64,000 nucleotides of DNA from Stenotrophomonas pavanii. Lineage in GTDB: Bacteria > Pseudomonadota > Gammaproteobacteria > Xanthomonadales > Xanthomonadaceae. Positions 18,539 to 29,044 of this stretch are shown piece by piece. Location: NCBI RefSeq assembly GCF_900101175.1, contig NZ_FNFQ01000008.1, forward strand, positions 1-64,000, given 5' to 3'. The notes below the pieces were generated by a model. That model did no database searches. It was not told the origin of the DNA and saw nothing but the letters and a program-made list of their open reading frames with translations. Made by a program: the position numbers and the translations under genes. Every line of letters begins with the position of its first letter. The stretch's first letter is position 1.

Positions 18539-21061
18539 TCAGTACACGTCGCGGCGGTAGCGTCCGCTTTCCAGCAGCGTTTCCACTGCGTCCTCGCCCA
18601 GCGCGCCACGCAGTACTTGGTCCACACCTTCGGCCATGCCCTGCAGCGAGCCGCAGACATGGATCACCGCGCCGCGCTGCAGCCAGTCGCGCAGCGTATC
18701 GCTGGCCGCCTGCAGGCGGTCCTGCACATAACCACCGTCGCCATCGCGCGAGAACGCCAGGTCCACCCGCGCCAGATGGCCCTGCGCCTGCCAGGCCTCG
18801 ATCTCGTCGGCGAACAGGAAGTCGTGTGCCCGCTGGCGCTCGCCGAACAACAGCCAGTGCCCGTGCTCGCCGGCATGGGCGGCTTCGCGCAACAGGCTGC
18901 GCAGGCCGGCAATGCCGGTGCCGTTGCCGACCAGCACCATCGGCGCATCGCCCCGGCGATGGAAGCCGGGATTGCGATGCACCCGGGCGACGATGCTGGC
19001 GCCGATCGGCGCATGCAGCGTCAGCCATCCGGAGCCGAGCCCGGCACGGCCGGACGTGTCATGCACCAGCCGCACCACCAGCTCCACCACGCCATCGTCG
19101 GCCGCGGATGCGATCGAATACTCGCGCCCTGGCAGCAGCGGCAATCCGGCCAGCCACAGGCCGGGGTCCTGCACCGCCAGTGCGGCGTCGGCGCCGGGCA
19201 GTTCGCGTTCACTGGCCAGTGCCAGCAGCGTGCGCGGCTGGCCGTCCACCAGCAGGGGCAGCAGCGGATCCAGCCCATGTGCCTCCAGCACGGCACTGGC
19301 ATGCTGCGCGTTGTGGCGGGGCGCGATATGCAGGATATCGCCGGCCTGCCACTGCACCGTGCCTGGGGCCGCAAGGCGCACACGCCAGATGGCCCCGCCG
19401 AGGCTGCCCGGGTTGAGGCGTTCGCGCCCGAGCAGTCGCCACTCATGCATCTGCGTGGCAGCAGGCAGCACGCTGTCATCGGTGACGATGCCGGTCAGCG
19501 CGCCCAGTTGTTGCTGCCATCGGCGCAGGGCCGGAACGGCCGCAGCATCGACATCGATGCGTTCGAACAGGGGGCGCGCGCCGTTGTCGAGCAACCAGCC
19601 ATCGACCTGGCGGCCGAAGCCGCAGTAACGCGGATACTGGCGGTCCCCCAGCGCGAGCAGGCCGAACCGCAGGCCCGACAGGTCCGGTGTCTGCGCCATC
19701 AGCTGGCGTGCCGCGCGCCGCGCTGCATCCGGTGGCTCGCCATCGCCAAACGTGCTCAGCACAAGCAGCGCCTGCGATGCCTGCTGCAGCTGGGCGGCGT
19801 CGATCCGGGCCAGCGGCAGCACTTGTACCGGATGGCCAGCGGCCTGCAGCTGCGCGGCCGCACGCCACGCCAGCTGTTCGCCCAGTCCACTCTGGCTGGC
19901 ATGCAGTACCAGCCACGGCGTGCCCTCACCGTCGGCGACCGGCGGTGTCAGCGACTGGCGCAACCCTCGCGCGAGGCGCTGGCTGCGACGGCGATCCAGG
20001 TACAGCAGCCAGCCAGTGATGAAGAACACGCTCATGGCTGCGCTGCTGAGCATCACCACGACACGCCCGGGCAGCCCGAAGTAACTGCCCGAGTGCAGCG
20101 CGAACACGCTCGTGGCCAGCTGGCCGCCCGCGCCCTGGCGTGCATACGGGCGCGCCTCAAGCACCGCACCCGTGGCCGGATCCAGCTGCAGCAGGTCGTG
20201 TGCACGGTCGTGCTGTCCACCGCGCTGCGATGGATCACCGGCCATCACCCGCACGTTCAGTGCCTGCCCCGGCTTCTCCGGCAGGCGCAGGTCGATGTAG
20301 CCGGTGCGCACGCCGGGCAGGGCGTACAGCGTGGTTTCAATGCGCTCCAGGTCCAGGGCGGCATCGGGATCGACCTTGTGCCTGGCGGCCGGCGCGACGC
20401 CCAGCAGGGAATTGGCAGCGCTGCGGTACCCGTCGAACGACCACCACAGGCCGGTCAGCGCACTCATCAGGTAGATCAGCAGCACCCAGGTGCCAAGCAC
20501 CGAGTGCAGGCTCCACAGGAAGCCGCGGCCGCTGCGTTTCCACTCGATCGCCAGCCAGCTGCGCCAGTGCCACCAGCGCCGTGGCCAGCGCAGGTAAAGC
20601 CCGGACAAGGTGAAGAACAGCAGGGCGATGGCGCAGCCGCCGGTCACCCATTTGCCGCGGTCGCCAGCGGCAAGGTGGCGATGCAGATCCTCGACGAAGT
20701 CGAAGAACGCCTGTCCGCGCAGCGTGCTGAAGCGCTCACCGCTGTACGGATCGAAGTACACCCAGTGTTCCTTCCCGCCGGCAAAGCGTGCGACCGACGG
20801 CCGCTGGCCGGTGGCGTCCACGCGCAGGCGTTGCAGCGGGCGTTCACTGCCGACCTGCAGCAGCGGCACCAGCTCGCTGAGGGCAAGCGGTTGCTGGCCG
20901 TCGGCATGGTGCGCGGCGATCTCGGCAAAGCCGGGATTGGCGGTGCGCAGCAGCTCGTCCTCGAAGGACAGCGTCGCGCCGCTCAGGCCCATCACGGCCA
21001 GTACGGCACCGGCGGTGATGCCCAGCAGCCAGTGCAGTTGGAACAGGACGTTCTTGAACAT
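18539..21061 (-). CDS. PepSY-TM / flavodoxin / ferredoxin-NADP reductase fusion (sulfite-reductase-alpha-like flavoprotein)
   Basis: An 840-residue inner-membrane flavoprotein. The N-terminal 380 residues are a PepSY-associated TM domain with about four membrane helices (near 10-30, 140-160, 185-207 and 345-365). Then come a flavodoxin domain (about 390-520, ending RFGLLALGDRQYPRYCGFG) and an FAD/NADPH reductase module (about 540-840: REYSIAS, PMVLVGNGTGIAGLR, HVCGSLQGMAEGV). Such proteins pass electrons from NADPH across the membrane, often to reduce ferric siderophores. The Fur-like site upstream supports a role in iron uptake. No receptor gene is adjacent. Confidence 0.9.
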   Translation of the reverse strand: MFKNVLFQLHWLLGITAGAVLAVMGLSGATLSFEDELLRTANPGFAEIAAHHADGQQPLALSELVPLLQVGSERPLQRLRVDATGQRPSVARFAGGKEHWVYFDPYSGERFSTLRGQAFFDFVEDLHRHLAAGDRGKWVTGGCAIALLFFTLSGLYLRWPRRWWHWRSWLAIEWKRSGRGFLWSLHSVLGTWVLLIYLMSALTGLWWSFDGYRSAANSLLGVAPAARHKVDPDAALDLERIETTLYALPGVRTGYIDLRLPEKPGQALNVRVMAGDPSQRGGQHDRAHDLLQLDPATGAVLEARPYARQGAGGQLATSVFALHSGSYFGLPGRVVVMLSSAAMSVFFITGWLLYLDRRRSQRLARGLRQSLTPPVADGEGTPWLVLHASQSGLGEQLAWRAAAQLQAAGHPVQVLPLARIDAAQLQQASQALLVLSTFGDGEPPDAARRAARQLMAQTPDLSGLRFGLLALGDRQYPRYCGFGRQVDGWLLDNGARPLFERIDVDAAAVPALRRWQQQLGALTGIVTDDSVLPAATQMHEWRLLGRERLNPGSLGGAIWRVRLAAPGTVQWQAGDILHIAPRHNAQHASAVLEAHGLDPLLPLLVDGQPRTLLALASERELPGADAALAVQDPGLWLAGLPLLPGREYSIASAADDGVVELVVRLVHDTSGRAGLGSGWLTLHAPIGASIVARVHRNPGFHRRGDAPMVLVGNGTGIAGLRSLLREAAHAGEHGHWLLFGERQRAHDFLFADEIEAWQAQGHLARVDLAFSRDGDGGYVQDRLQAASDTLRDWLQRGAVIHVCGSLQGMAEGVDQVLRGALGEDAVETLLESGRYRRDVY

Positions 21062-21107
21062 CGAAGGAGGAGGGCCCGGGAGGCTGCCGCCCGCATCCTG
21101 CGCAACA

Positions 21108-21122
21108 GCAAATGAGAATTAG
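21108..21122 (-). promoter_or_regulatory. Probable Fur box
   Basis: GCAAATGAGAATTAG, 47-61 bases upstream of the reductase start, contains AATGAGAAT, a typical Fur hexamer core. Only about half of the 19-base consensus is well matched. Together with the PepSY-reductase function, iron control is likely. Confidence 0.55.
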
Positions 21123-21195
21123 TCGCGGAATTCTCCGTGGCGCCTTGCCTGCGGTCAAGCAGGGGCCAGCGGCCGGGCGCGGCCCGGCACCCGTG

Positions 21196-21416
21196 GTAGT
21201 GCCGGCCGCTGGCCGGCAATCTCGGAAGCAACAGCCAACGCAACAGCAACGGCGGGCATTCCGTGGGATGACGGGTGGGTCCGGTTACGGCGTGTCCTGA
21301 CCACCCGCAGTGCCCCGCCATCCCACGGAATGCCCGCTTTTTGCTTTTGCTGTTGAAATTGCCGGCCAGCGGCCGGCACTACCGCAGTGGAGTTGCCGGC
21401 CAGCGGCCGGCACTAC
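21196..21416. repeat. Composite palindromic element framed by SMAG repeats
   Basis: A GTAG-headed TGCCGGCC-GCT-GGCCGGCA hairpin (21196-21218) and its inverted copy ending in CTAC (21360-21382) enclose a perfect 19-bp inverted repeat, GCGGGCATTCCGTGGGATG (21252-21270) against 21319-21337. AACAGCAAC and TTGCTGTT stretches lie between the outer and inner arms. A further inverted SMAG copy follows at 21393-21416. It fills the 386-base gap between the reductase and tlpA, which holds no gene. Confidence 0.8.
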
Positions 21417-21447
21417 CGCAGGTGCAGGGCGCGGTGCTGTCGATCCC

Positions 21448-22011
21448 TCATTTCACCCAGCGGTCGATCTCGCCCTGGGCGAACGGCCCCAGCTTCGCCT
21501 TGACCAGCCGCCCCTGCTCATCGAACAGCACGCTGTAAGGCAGCAGGCCCTGCGCATTGCCCAGCTGCACGCTGGCATCGCGTGGCCCCGGGGTCTCGAT
21601 CACGATCGGGTACTCCACCGGCACCCGCCGCAGGAAACCGCGCACGTCGTCCGCGGTATCCAGCGCCAGGCCCAGCACCTGCACGCCGTGGTCGCCCTGC
21701 GCATCGGCGAAGCGCGCCAGCTCGGGCATCTCTTCCACGCAGGGCGCACACCAGCTGGCCCAGACATTGATCAGCAGCGGGCGGCCGGCAAAGCGCTGGC
21801 GCAGGTCGAGGGGCTGTCCCGCCAGGTCCGGCAAGGTCAGCGCCGGCAGTTGATCGCCCACCTGCAGAGTGGGCGTCGCGGCGGTGGCTGTGGAAGCCGT
21901 CGCTGGCGTGGCGGGTGCAGGCGGGGCGGGTGACAGTCGATGCCCGGCCCACAGGCCGAGGCCGGCGGCCAGCACCGCTGTCCACAGCAGCGCGGGCCGT
22001 TGCCACTTCAT
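21448..22011 (-). CDS. TlpA-like periplasmic thioredoxin
   Basis: A 187-residue protein. Residues 8-21 form an uncleaved or cleavable signal segment, then a Pro/Ala/Thr linker (about 28-47), then a thioredoxin fold with WASWCAPC (84-91, redox Cys88 and Cys91). It would be reduced from the membrane by DsbD, whose gene lies directly upstream and overlaps it by four bases (ATGA). It probably serves in thiol-disulphide exchange or cytochrome c maturation. Confidence 0.92.
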   Translation of the reverse strand: MKWQRPALLWTAVLAAGLGLWAGHRLSPAPPAPATPATASTATAATPTLQVGDQLPALTLPDLAGQPLDLRQRFAGRPLLINVWASWCAPCVEEMPELARFADAQGDHGVQVLGLALDTADDVRGFLRRVPVEYPIVIETPGPRDASVQLGNAQGLLPYSVLFDEQGRLVKAKLGPFAQGEIDRWVK

Positions 22012-24386
22012 CGTGCGGTGCGCAGCAGCGCTTCCTCGACCACCGCCTGGGTCAGCAGGGTCGGCAGCACGGTCGGCGGCGCGCCGGGGCCGTACACCAC
22101 GTACAGCGGCACGCCCACCGCCTTGTGCTCCTCCAGGAACGTGGTGATCTGCGGGTCGACATTGGTGTAGTCACCGCGCATGTACACCGCGTTGGTGCGC
22201 TTGAGCAGTTCCTTGAACTCCGGCCGTGACAGCACCGCACGTTCGTTGGCCTTGCAGCTCACGCACCAGTCGGCGGTCATGTTGACGAACACCACGCGGT
22301 TGTCGGCGCGCAGGCGGTCCAGCAACTGCGGCGAATACTCGACCACGTTGTCGCTGGCGGCTTGTGCGGCCCGCGCCGGCGGTGCCAGCTGGGTCACGCC
22401 CCAGGCCGGTACCAGCGCACCGATCGCCAGCAGCACGCCGAGCAGGGTCACCGCACGCGAGCCGGTCCAGCGGTTGCGTTCAAACAGCCACAGGCCGAAG
22501 GCGAACAGCAGCAGGCCACCCAGCACCAGTGCCATGCCGTCCACGCCACGCTGCTTGCCCAGCACCCACAGCAGCCACAGCGCGGTGGCGTACATCGGGA
22601 AGGCCAGCACGTGCTTGAGCGTTTCCATCCACGGCCCGGGCTTGGGCAGGCGCCGCGCCAGCGCCGGCACGAAGCCTATCAGCAGGAATGGCAGGGCCAG
22701 CCCCAGGCCGAGGAACAGGAACACGGTCATCGCCTTCAGCGGCGGGGCAATGAACGCGTAGGCGATCGCGCCGCCCATGAACGGACCGACACAGGCACTG
22801 CCGACCACGCAGGCCAGCGCACCGGTGAAGAAATCACCGGCCGGGCCACTGCGGCTGGCCAGCGACTGGCCCAAGTTGCCGATGCCACCGCCGAGGGTGA
22901 ATACGCCGGACAGGCTCAGGCCCACCGCGAACATGATGTAGGCCAGTGCGGCCACCACGCCCGGGTGCTGCAACTGGAAGCCGATGCCGACGGCGTTGCC
23001 GAGCGCACGCAGGCCCACCATCAGCGCGCCGATCACCGCGAACGCGACCAGCACGCCCAGCGTGTACCAGAGCGCATGGCTGCGCGCACGCTGCGGGCTT
23101 TCGCCGCTCTGCGCCAGGCTCAGCACCTTCAGCGACAGGATCGGCAGCACGCAGGGCATCAGGTTCAGGACCAGGCCACCGGCCAGCGCCAGCAGCAGGA
23201 CCCAGACGAACGAACGATCCGGATTCGGCGTCGTCACCGGCGGCCGCGTGCGCAGTGCGTTGTCACCGCGCGCATCGTTGGCGAATGCAGTGCCCGGGGT
23301 CGCGCTGCCGGCAGCGGTAGCGGCGGCGTTCTCGTTGGGCACGGTCGGCAGCAGGCGCAGCGGCGCGCCATCGGCGGATTCGCGCGGCGCACCGGCGGCC
23401 GGCAGCGGGCTGACCATCGCAGTGCGTGCTGGCGCCGGATCGCTGCCCGTGCTGAGCTTGCCGGCCGGAATCGACAGCTTGACCCGGCGGGTCATCGGCG
23501 GGTAGCAGATGCCATCGGTCTGGCAGCCCTGGAAGGTCACCACCAGGGTGCTGTCGACCGCGTCGGTGACGGTGCGGCGCAGCGGCAGCGGCACTTCCAC
23601 CTGGTTGAAGTAGACCGAGACATCGCCGAAGTGCTCGTCGCGATGCGACTGCGCGGCCGGCCAGCGTGGGGTGTCGGCGAGCACGCCGGCGCTGCCTTCC
23701 AGCTTCAGCGAGGTGCGGTCGCGGTACAGGTAATAGCCCGGCGCCGGGCTGAAGCGCAGCAGCAGGGTGTTGCCATCGCTGGCGATGGCATCGAAGCCGA
23801 ATGCCTGTTCCGACGGCAGCGGCAGCGCCTGGCTGTTGCTGGCCGCACCCGGCAGGCGCAGGCCGCCGCTGTTGCCGGCACCGGCCAGCGGGTTGTTGAA
23901 CGGGTTCGCCGCACCGGTACGCGCGGTAGGGGGCACGGACGCGGCGCCGGCGCCGGGCAGGGTGACCTGCACCACGCGCTTCTGCGGCGGGTAGCAGACA
24001 CCGGCATCGGCACAGCCCTGGTATCGCACTTCCAGGCTGATGGTGCCGGCGGCCTCGGTCGGCGTGCCGGGCAGGGTGGCCTGCAGGCGCTCGCGATAGG
24101 TTTCGACCTCGCCGAAGAAATCGTCGTGGTGGCGGTCGCCCTTGGGCATCTGCAGCGCGCCGGCATTGAAGGCGGGGTCGGCCTTGACGCTGGTGCGATG
24201 GCGATAGAGGTAATAGCCCGGCGCGATCTTGAACTGCAGTTGCACCTGGCCACGTTCGGGGGCGGTCGCGGTCAGCGCGAACGCCTGGTCCACCGGCAGC
24301 AGGTCCTTCTCATCCAGGGCGAAGGCGGGCAGCGAGAGCCACAACAGGGCGCACAGGGCGGCGCCACGCGCAAACAGAGTCTTCAA
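22008..24386 (-). CDS. dsbD: Protein-disulfide reductase DsbD with duplicated N-terminal domain
   Basis: A 792-residue protein that carries electrons from cytoplasmic thioredoxin to periplasmic thiols. The signal peptide is MKTLFARGAALCALLWLSLPAFA. Two nDsbD-type domains follow, about 24-150 (YYLYRHRTS, GCADAGVCYPP) and about 186-315 (YYLYRDRTS, GCQTDGICYPP). A membrane core (about 390-630) and a C-terminal thioredoxin domain with WCVSC (Cys708, Cys711) complete it. E. coli DsbD has one N-domain and 565 residues. The start is TTG, overlapping the cutA TGA, since no ATG fits the signal peptide. The operon is cutA-dsbD-tlpA. Confidence 0.94.
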   Translation of the reverse strand: MKTLFARGAALCALLWLSLPAFALDEKDLLPVDQAFALTATAPERGQVQLQFKIAPGYYLYRHRTSVKADPAFNAGALQMPKGDRHHDDFFGEVETYRERLQATLPGTPTEAAGTISLEVRYQGCADAGVCYPPQKRVVQVTLPGAGAASVPPTARTGAANPFNNPLAGAGNSGGLRLPGAASNSQALPLPSEQAFGFDAIASDGNTLLLRFSPAPGYYLYRDRTSLKLEGSAGVLADTPRWPAAQSHRDEHFGDVSVYFNQVEVPLPLRRTVTDAVDSTLVVTFQGCQTDGICYPPMTRRVKLSIPAGKLSTGSDPAPARTAMVSPLPAAGAPRESADGAPLRLLPTVPNENAAATAAGSATPGTAFANDARGDNALRTRPPVTTPNPDRSFVWVLLLALAGGLVLNLMPCVLPILSLKVLSLAQSGESPQRARSHALWYTLGVLVAFAVIGALMVGLRALGNAVGIGFQLQHPGVVAALAYIMFAVGLSLSGVFTLGGGIGNLGQSLASRSGPAGDFFTGALACVVGSACVGPFMGGAIAYAFIAPPLKAMTVFLFLGLGLALPFLLIGFVPALARRLPKPGPWMETLKHVLAFPMYATALWLLWVLGKQRGVDGMALVLGGLLLFAFGLWLFERNRWTGSRAVTLLGVLLAIGALVPAWGVTQLAPPARAAQAASDNVVEYSPQLLDRLRADNRVVFVNMTADWCVSCKANERAVLSRPEFKELLKRTNAVYMRGDYTNVDPQITTFLEEHKAVGVPLYVVYGPGAPPTVLPTLLTQAVVEEALLRTAR

Positions 24387-24721
24387 TCAGTGTCCTCCCG
24401 GGTCTGTGCCCGGATCCAATCCAGATACGCCGGCAGGCCGGCCCGGGCTTCGACCGCGATGCACTCCGGGAGTTCATACGGATGCAGTTCGACGATCCGG
24501 GCAATCGCGTCATCGACGCGGCTCGCGGTGGTTTTCACCAGCAACTGCAGCTCGGCGTCGGTGGTCACCTCGCCCTGCCAGCGGTAGGTCGACTGCGCGC
24601 CATCGAGGCGGGTCACGCACGCGGCCAGGCGCTCGCCGACCAGCGCGTGCGCGATGCGCTCGGCACTGGCCCGGTCCGGGCAGGTGGTCAACAGCAGCAG
24701 GACGGGATCGACGGTCGACAT
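24383..24721 (-). CDS. cutA: Divalent-cation tolerance protein CutA
   Basis: A 112-residue trimeric protein of the PII-like fold. Conserved marks are LLTTCPDRASAERIAHALVGERLAACVTRL, STYRWQGEV, and KTTASRVDDAIARIVELHPYELPE. CutA is linked to copper and other cation tolerance. Its exact role is unsettled. The cutA-dsbD pairing is widespread in proteobacteria. The stop overlaps the TTG start of dsbD. A long in-frame upstream extension was rejected because the conserved start is at 24721. Confidence 0.94.
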   Translation of the reverse strand: MSTVDPVLLLLTTCPDRASAERIAHALVGERLAACVTRLDGAQSTYRWQGEVTTDAELQLLVKTTASRVDDAIARIVELHPYELPECIAVEARAGLPAYLDWIRAQTREDTD

Positions 24722-24788
24722 GACCGTCGAGTATAGGGCCGCCACCGGGCCAGGGCCCGGCGGCGGCGTGGACCGCTGCGTTGCGCGG

Positions 24789-26579
24789 TCAGTTGGCCAG
24801 CTGGCAGGTGGCCGGCTTGGCCGAGGTGAACAGGGCCGGGGTGGCCCACTCGGGGTGGTCGATGAACGGGTTGCGGTTGCCCTGGAAGCTGTAGACCACG
24901 TCATTGCGCGCACGCTCGGCATCATCCGGCGGGTCGGACAGGTGCCAGTCGATCAGGGTCGACAGCAGGCCCATGTAGGCCGGTGAGCTGCTGGTCTTGA
25001 CGATCTTGCTGCGGTCGTCGGTCAGCTCCAGGTCCGGCTCGGACTGGCCGGTCGCCGCATCCTTGCCGCCCTCGTAGCGGATCGCCATGTACATCACCGC
25101 ACGCGCCATGTCGCCCTTGCGCTTGCCCCACACCTCGTAGGTGCCGGTGTTGCCGTCCGGCGTGCGCACCCAGTTGGAGTTGCCCGGATAGCCACCGCTG
25201 CCGCCCCCCTGGCCGTTGTTGGCCTCGGTGGCGCGCTCGCCGCAGCTGGCGTCGCACTTGCCGAACGGCTTGTTGCCACGATCGGCGTTCCACTGCGCGT
25301 CGGTCAGGTACAGCATGTGGGTGTCGGTATACGGCGCGTACGGCAGGCCCTTGTCACCGGTGGTGGTGGCAAAGCCCAGCGAGTTCGGCCAGGTGTGCTC
25401 GCGGTTGTACTTCAGGCCACTGCCGCTGCCGGCGCGATCGGTCACCTTGGCGTAGCTGTGGTTGCGATACGCATCCAGGATCCTGCCGGAATTGTTCGGA
25501 TCCTCGTCGGCGATTTCCAGGATGGTCCAGGTGCTGGTGCCCGAGCCGCTGTACGGATAGGCGGTATGGCCCTTGATGGTGGCGTGCAGCGAACAGCGCA
25601 GCTGGCTGGGGCTGCTGGTGTTGACCTTGGAGTAATAGCCGGCCGGCACGCCGGGGTTGCCCGGGTCCGGATTGCCGCCGGTGCTGGCCACGGTGAAGGC
25701 AATGCGGCTGTCGGCGGCCGGGTGTGCGCCCTGCAGGTCGGTGATGCGCGCGGCGCGGATGTCGAAGCGGCAGGCTTCACCGGCCACCAGCGCGGTGTTG
25801 GTGGACAGCTTCACGCTGCGGCCGCTGGCCGGGAAGGTCAGCGGCACGCTGCCGGAGGTACCGCAGCTCAGGGCGAAGGCGCCGCTGGCCAGGTTCACCG
25901 TTTCGCTGAACACCACTTCCAGGTCGGCGGCGGCCGGGAAGGTGCTGCTGCCCTGCGCCGGGGTGGTGGTGGACACCGACGGCGGCGTGTTGGGGCCCGG
26001 GGTGCCGCCGCCACTGAAGGTCTGTCCGTTGTTGCAGCTGCCGAACGTCTGGCCGGCCGATTCGGCCCAGGTGAAGTGGGCGTACTGGCTGCCGCTGCCG
26101 GTCAGCTGCAGCGACGTGCCCGGTGCGGTGCTGTTGGTCTCGGCCACCGGGATGTTCTGGCTGGTCATCCCCGCGGCGGGGCCGCCGGACGCGGTGATGG
26201 TGCCCTCGTAGCTGAGGAACTGGACCACCTTGCCGCTGGCATCGACCAGCGCGATGCCATCGTTCGGGCCGTTCTGGATGCCGTTGGTCGGGTAGTTGAC
26301 CACGGCGATGGTCGCGCTGCCGCAGCCGGCGGCGGTGCCGGCCGGGACCGGCGTGTTGGCGTAGACCACGGCCGCCGATGCGTTGGACCCGTTGTACAGG
26401 TACAGGCGGTAGCCGGACAGGTCCTCACCGGCGGTGGCCACGACCTCGATCGCTTCGCCGACGTCACCGGCGGCGGTGCTGTCGTCGTAGTGCAGTTCAT
26501 TGATGAAGACCTCGGCCTGGGCCGGCGCAGCGGCCAGGGCCAGCAGGCAGGCCGCGGCAAGCGGTGACAGCAATCGCAT
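24789..26579 (-). CDS. Secreted endonuclease I with lamin-tail and Ig-like domains
   Basis: A 596-residue exported nuclease. Signal peptide about 1-22 (LLALAAAPAQAE). A lamin-tail-like domain follows (VFINELHYDD...GEAIEVVATAGEDLSGYRLYLYNGSN, about 22-170). Then come a Ser/Thr/Pro linker, an Ig-like domain (about 195-300, LEVVFSETVNLASG), and an endonuclease I (EndA/NucM) domain from about 315 with REHTWP (393-398, catalytic His395) and NRNPFIDHPEW near the end. It would degrade extracellular DNA for nutrition or biofilm turnover. A GGAGGAG lies just before the ATG. GC-rich linkers are in frame and no damage is visible. Confidence 0.92.
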   Translation of the reverse strand: MRLLSPLAAACLLALAAAPAQAEVFINELHYDDSTAAGDVGEAIEVVATAGEDLSGYRLYLYNGSNASAAVVYANTPVPAGTAAGCGSATIAVVNYPTNGIQNGPNDGIALVDASGKVVQFLSYEGTITASGGPAAGMTSQNIPVAETNSTAPGTSLQLTGSGSQYAHFTWAESAGQTFGSCNNGQTFSGGGTPGPNTPPSVSTTTPAQGSSTFPAAADLEVVFSETVNLASGAFALSCGTSGSVPLTFPASGRSVKLSTNTALVAGEACRFDIRAARITDLQGAHPAADSRIAFTVASTGGNPDPGNPGVPAGYYSKVNTSSPSQLRCSLHATIKGHTAYPYSGSGTSTWTILEIADEDPNNSGRILDAYRNHSYAKVTDRAGSGSGLKYNREHTWPNSLGFATTTGDKGLPYAPYTDTHMLYLTDAQWNADRGNKPFGKCDASCGERATEANNGQGGGSGGYPGNSNWVRTPDGNTGTYEVWGKRKGDMARAVMYMAIRYEGGKDAATGQSEPDLELTDDRSKIVKTSSSPAYMGLLSTLIDWHLSDPPDDAERARNDVVYSFQGNRNPFIDHPEWATPALFTSAKPATCQLAN

Positions 26580-26748
26580 CGACTCCTCCTTGTGATTGGG
26601 AATGCCCGGTCGAGCCTAAGGCCGATCCAGTGACACTTTGTCGTAAATGAACGTCAGATATCTGACAGTGCGACGCTTGTCACCGAAATTGACGGGATCC
26701 CGACCAGCGCCAAGCGACACGGGCGGGAAAAATTTTTTTGATGCCACC

Positions 26749-26776
26749 CTTGAAAGGAGGGCGCGGGGCTCCATCT
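26749..26776 (+). promoter_or_regulatory. Sigma-32 heat-shock promoter of groES-groEL
   Basis: CTTGAAA (26749-26755), a 13-base spacer, and CTCCATCT (26769-26776) agree closely with the RpoH consensus CTTGAAA-N13-CCCCATNT. An A/T-rich run just upstream (26728-26740) may act as an UP element. The 26580-26891 gap holds no gene apart from these control sites. Confidence 0.85.
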
Positions 26777-26818
26777 CTGCCCTGCTCCCGACGTTGTCGG
26801 GTTTCTTCACGTGCGGTT

Positions 26819-26845
26819 CTGGCACTCGCCTGGGGTGAGTGCTAA
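26819..26845 (+). promoter_or_regulatory. CIRCE element (HrcA operator)
   Basis: CTGGCACTC-N9-GAGTGCTAA matches TTAGCACTC-N9-GAGTGCTAA with two mismatches in the left arm and none in the right. It lies downstream of the sigma-32 promoter and 46 bases before groES, so HrcA would block early transcription. Confidence 0.9.
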
Positions 26846-26891
26846 CATCGCCGGACTTTTTTAGACCAATCAATCACTTAAGAGGTCTCCT

Positions 26892-27179
26892 ATGAGCATC
26901 AAGCCGCTGCACGACCGCGTTGTGGTCAAGCCGATCGAAGCCGACGAAATCTCCGCCGGTGGCATCGTCATCCCCGACTCGGCCAAGGAAAAGTCCACCA
27001 AGGGTGAGGTCGTGGCCGTCGGCCCGGGCAAGCCGCTGGACAACGGCAACGTGCGCGCGCCGTCGCTGAAGGTCGGCGACAAGGTCATCTACGGCCAGTA
27101 CGCCGGCAGCTCGTACAAGAGCGAAGGCGTCGAGTACAAGGTCCTGCGCGAAGACGACGTGCTCGCCGTCATCGGCTGA
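26892..27179 (+). CDS. groES: Co-chaperonin GroES
   Basis: A 95-residue heptameric lid of the GroEL chaperonin. Marks are the start [14 protein letters not shown], the mobile loop [14 protein letters not shown], and [13 protein letters not shown]. An AGAGGTCTCCT stretch precedes the ATG. It is the first gene of the heat-shock operon, 81 bases before groEL. Confidence 0.98.
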   Translation: MSIKPLHDRVVVKPIEADEISAGGIVIPDSAKEKSTKGEVVAVGPGKPLDNGNVRAPSLKVGDKVIYGQYAGSSYKSEGVEYKVLREDDVLAVIG

Positions 27180-27206
27180 GCCTCCGCGCGACCTGTTTCA
27201 ACCTGA

Positions 27207-28910
<1,704 letters not shown>

Positions 28911-28972
28911 GTCCACGCCCCTGGTATCGGGTGCCGGCCCCGGGCCGGCATCCCTTCCCGCTGCAAAAGAAG

Positions 28973-28997
28973 AACCCCGCCGCAAGGCGGGGTTTTT
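28973..28997 (+). terminator. Rho-independent terminator of groES-groEL
   Basis: AACCCCGCC-GCAA-GGCGGGGTT has a nine-bp perfect stem and a T-run. A second short GC hairpin (TGCCGGCC-CCG-GGCCGGCA) lies just upstream at about 28932-28950. Confidence 0.95.
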
Positions 28998-29044
28998 CGT
29001 TGCGCAGTTGCCGCCGCCGCAGTGCATCGCTACGCTCGGTGGTC

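Noticed and set aside
22362..24587. Long plus-strand open frame of 741 residues
   Set aside because: It is antisense to dsbD and cutA and shows no domain pattern.
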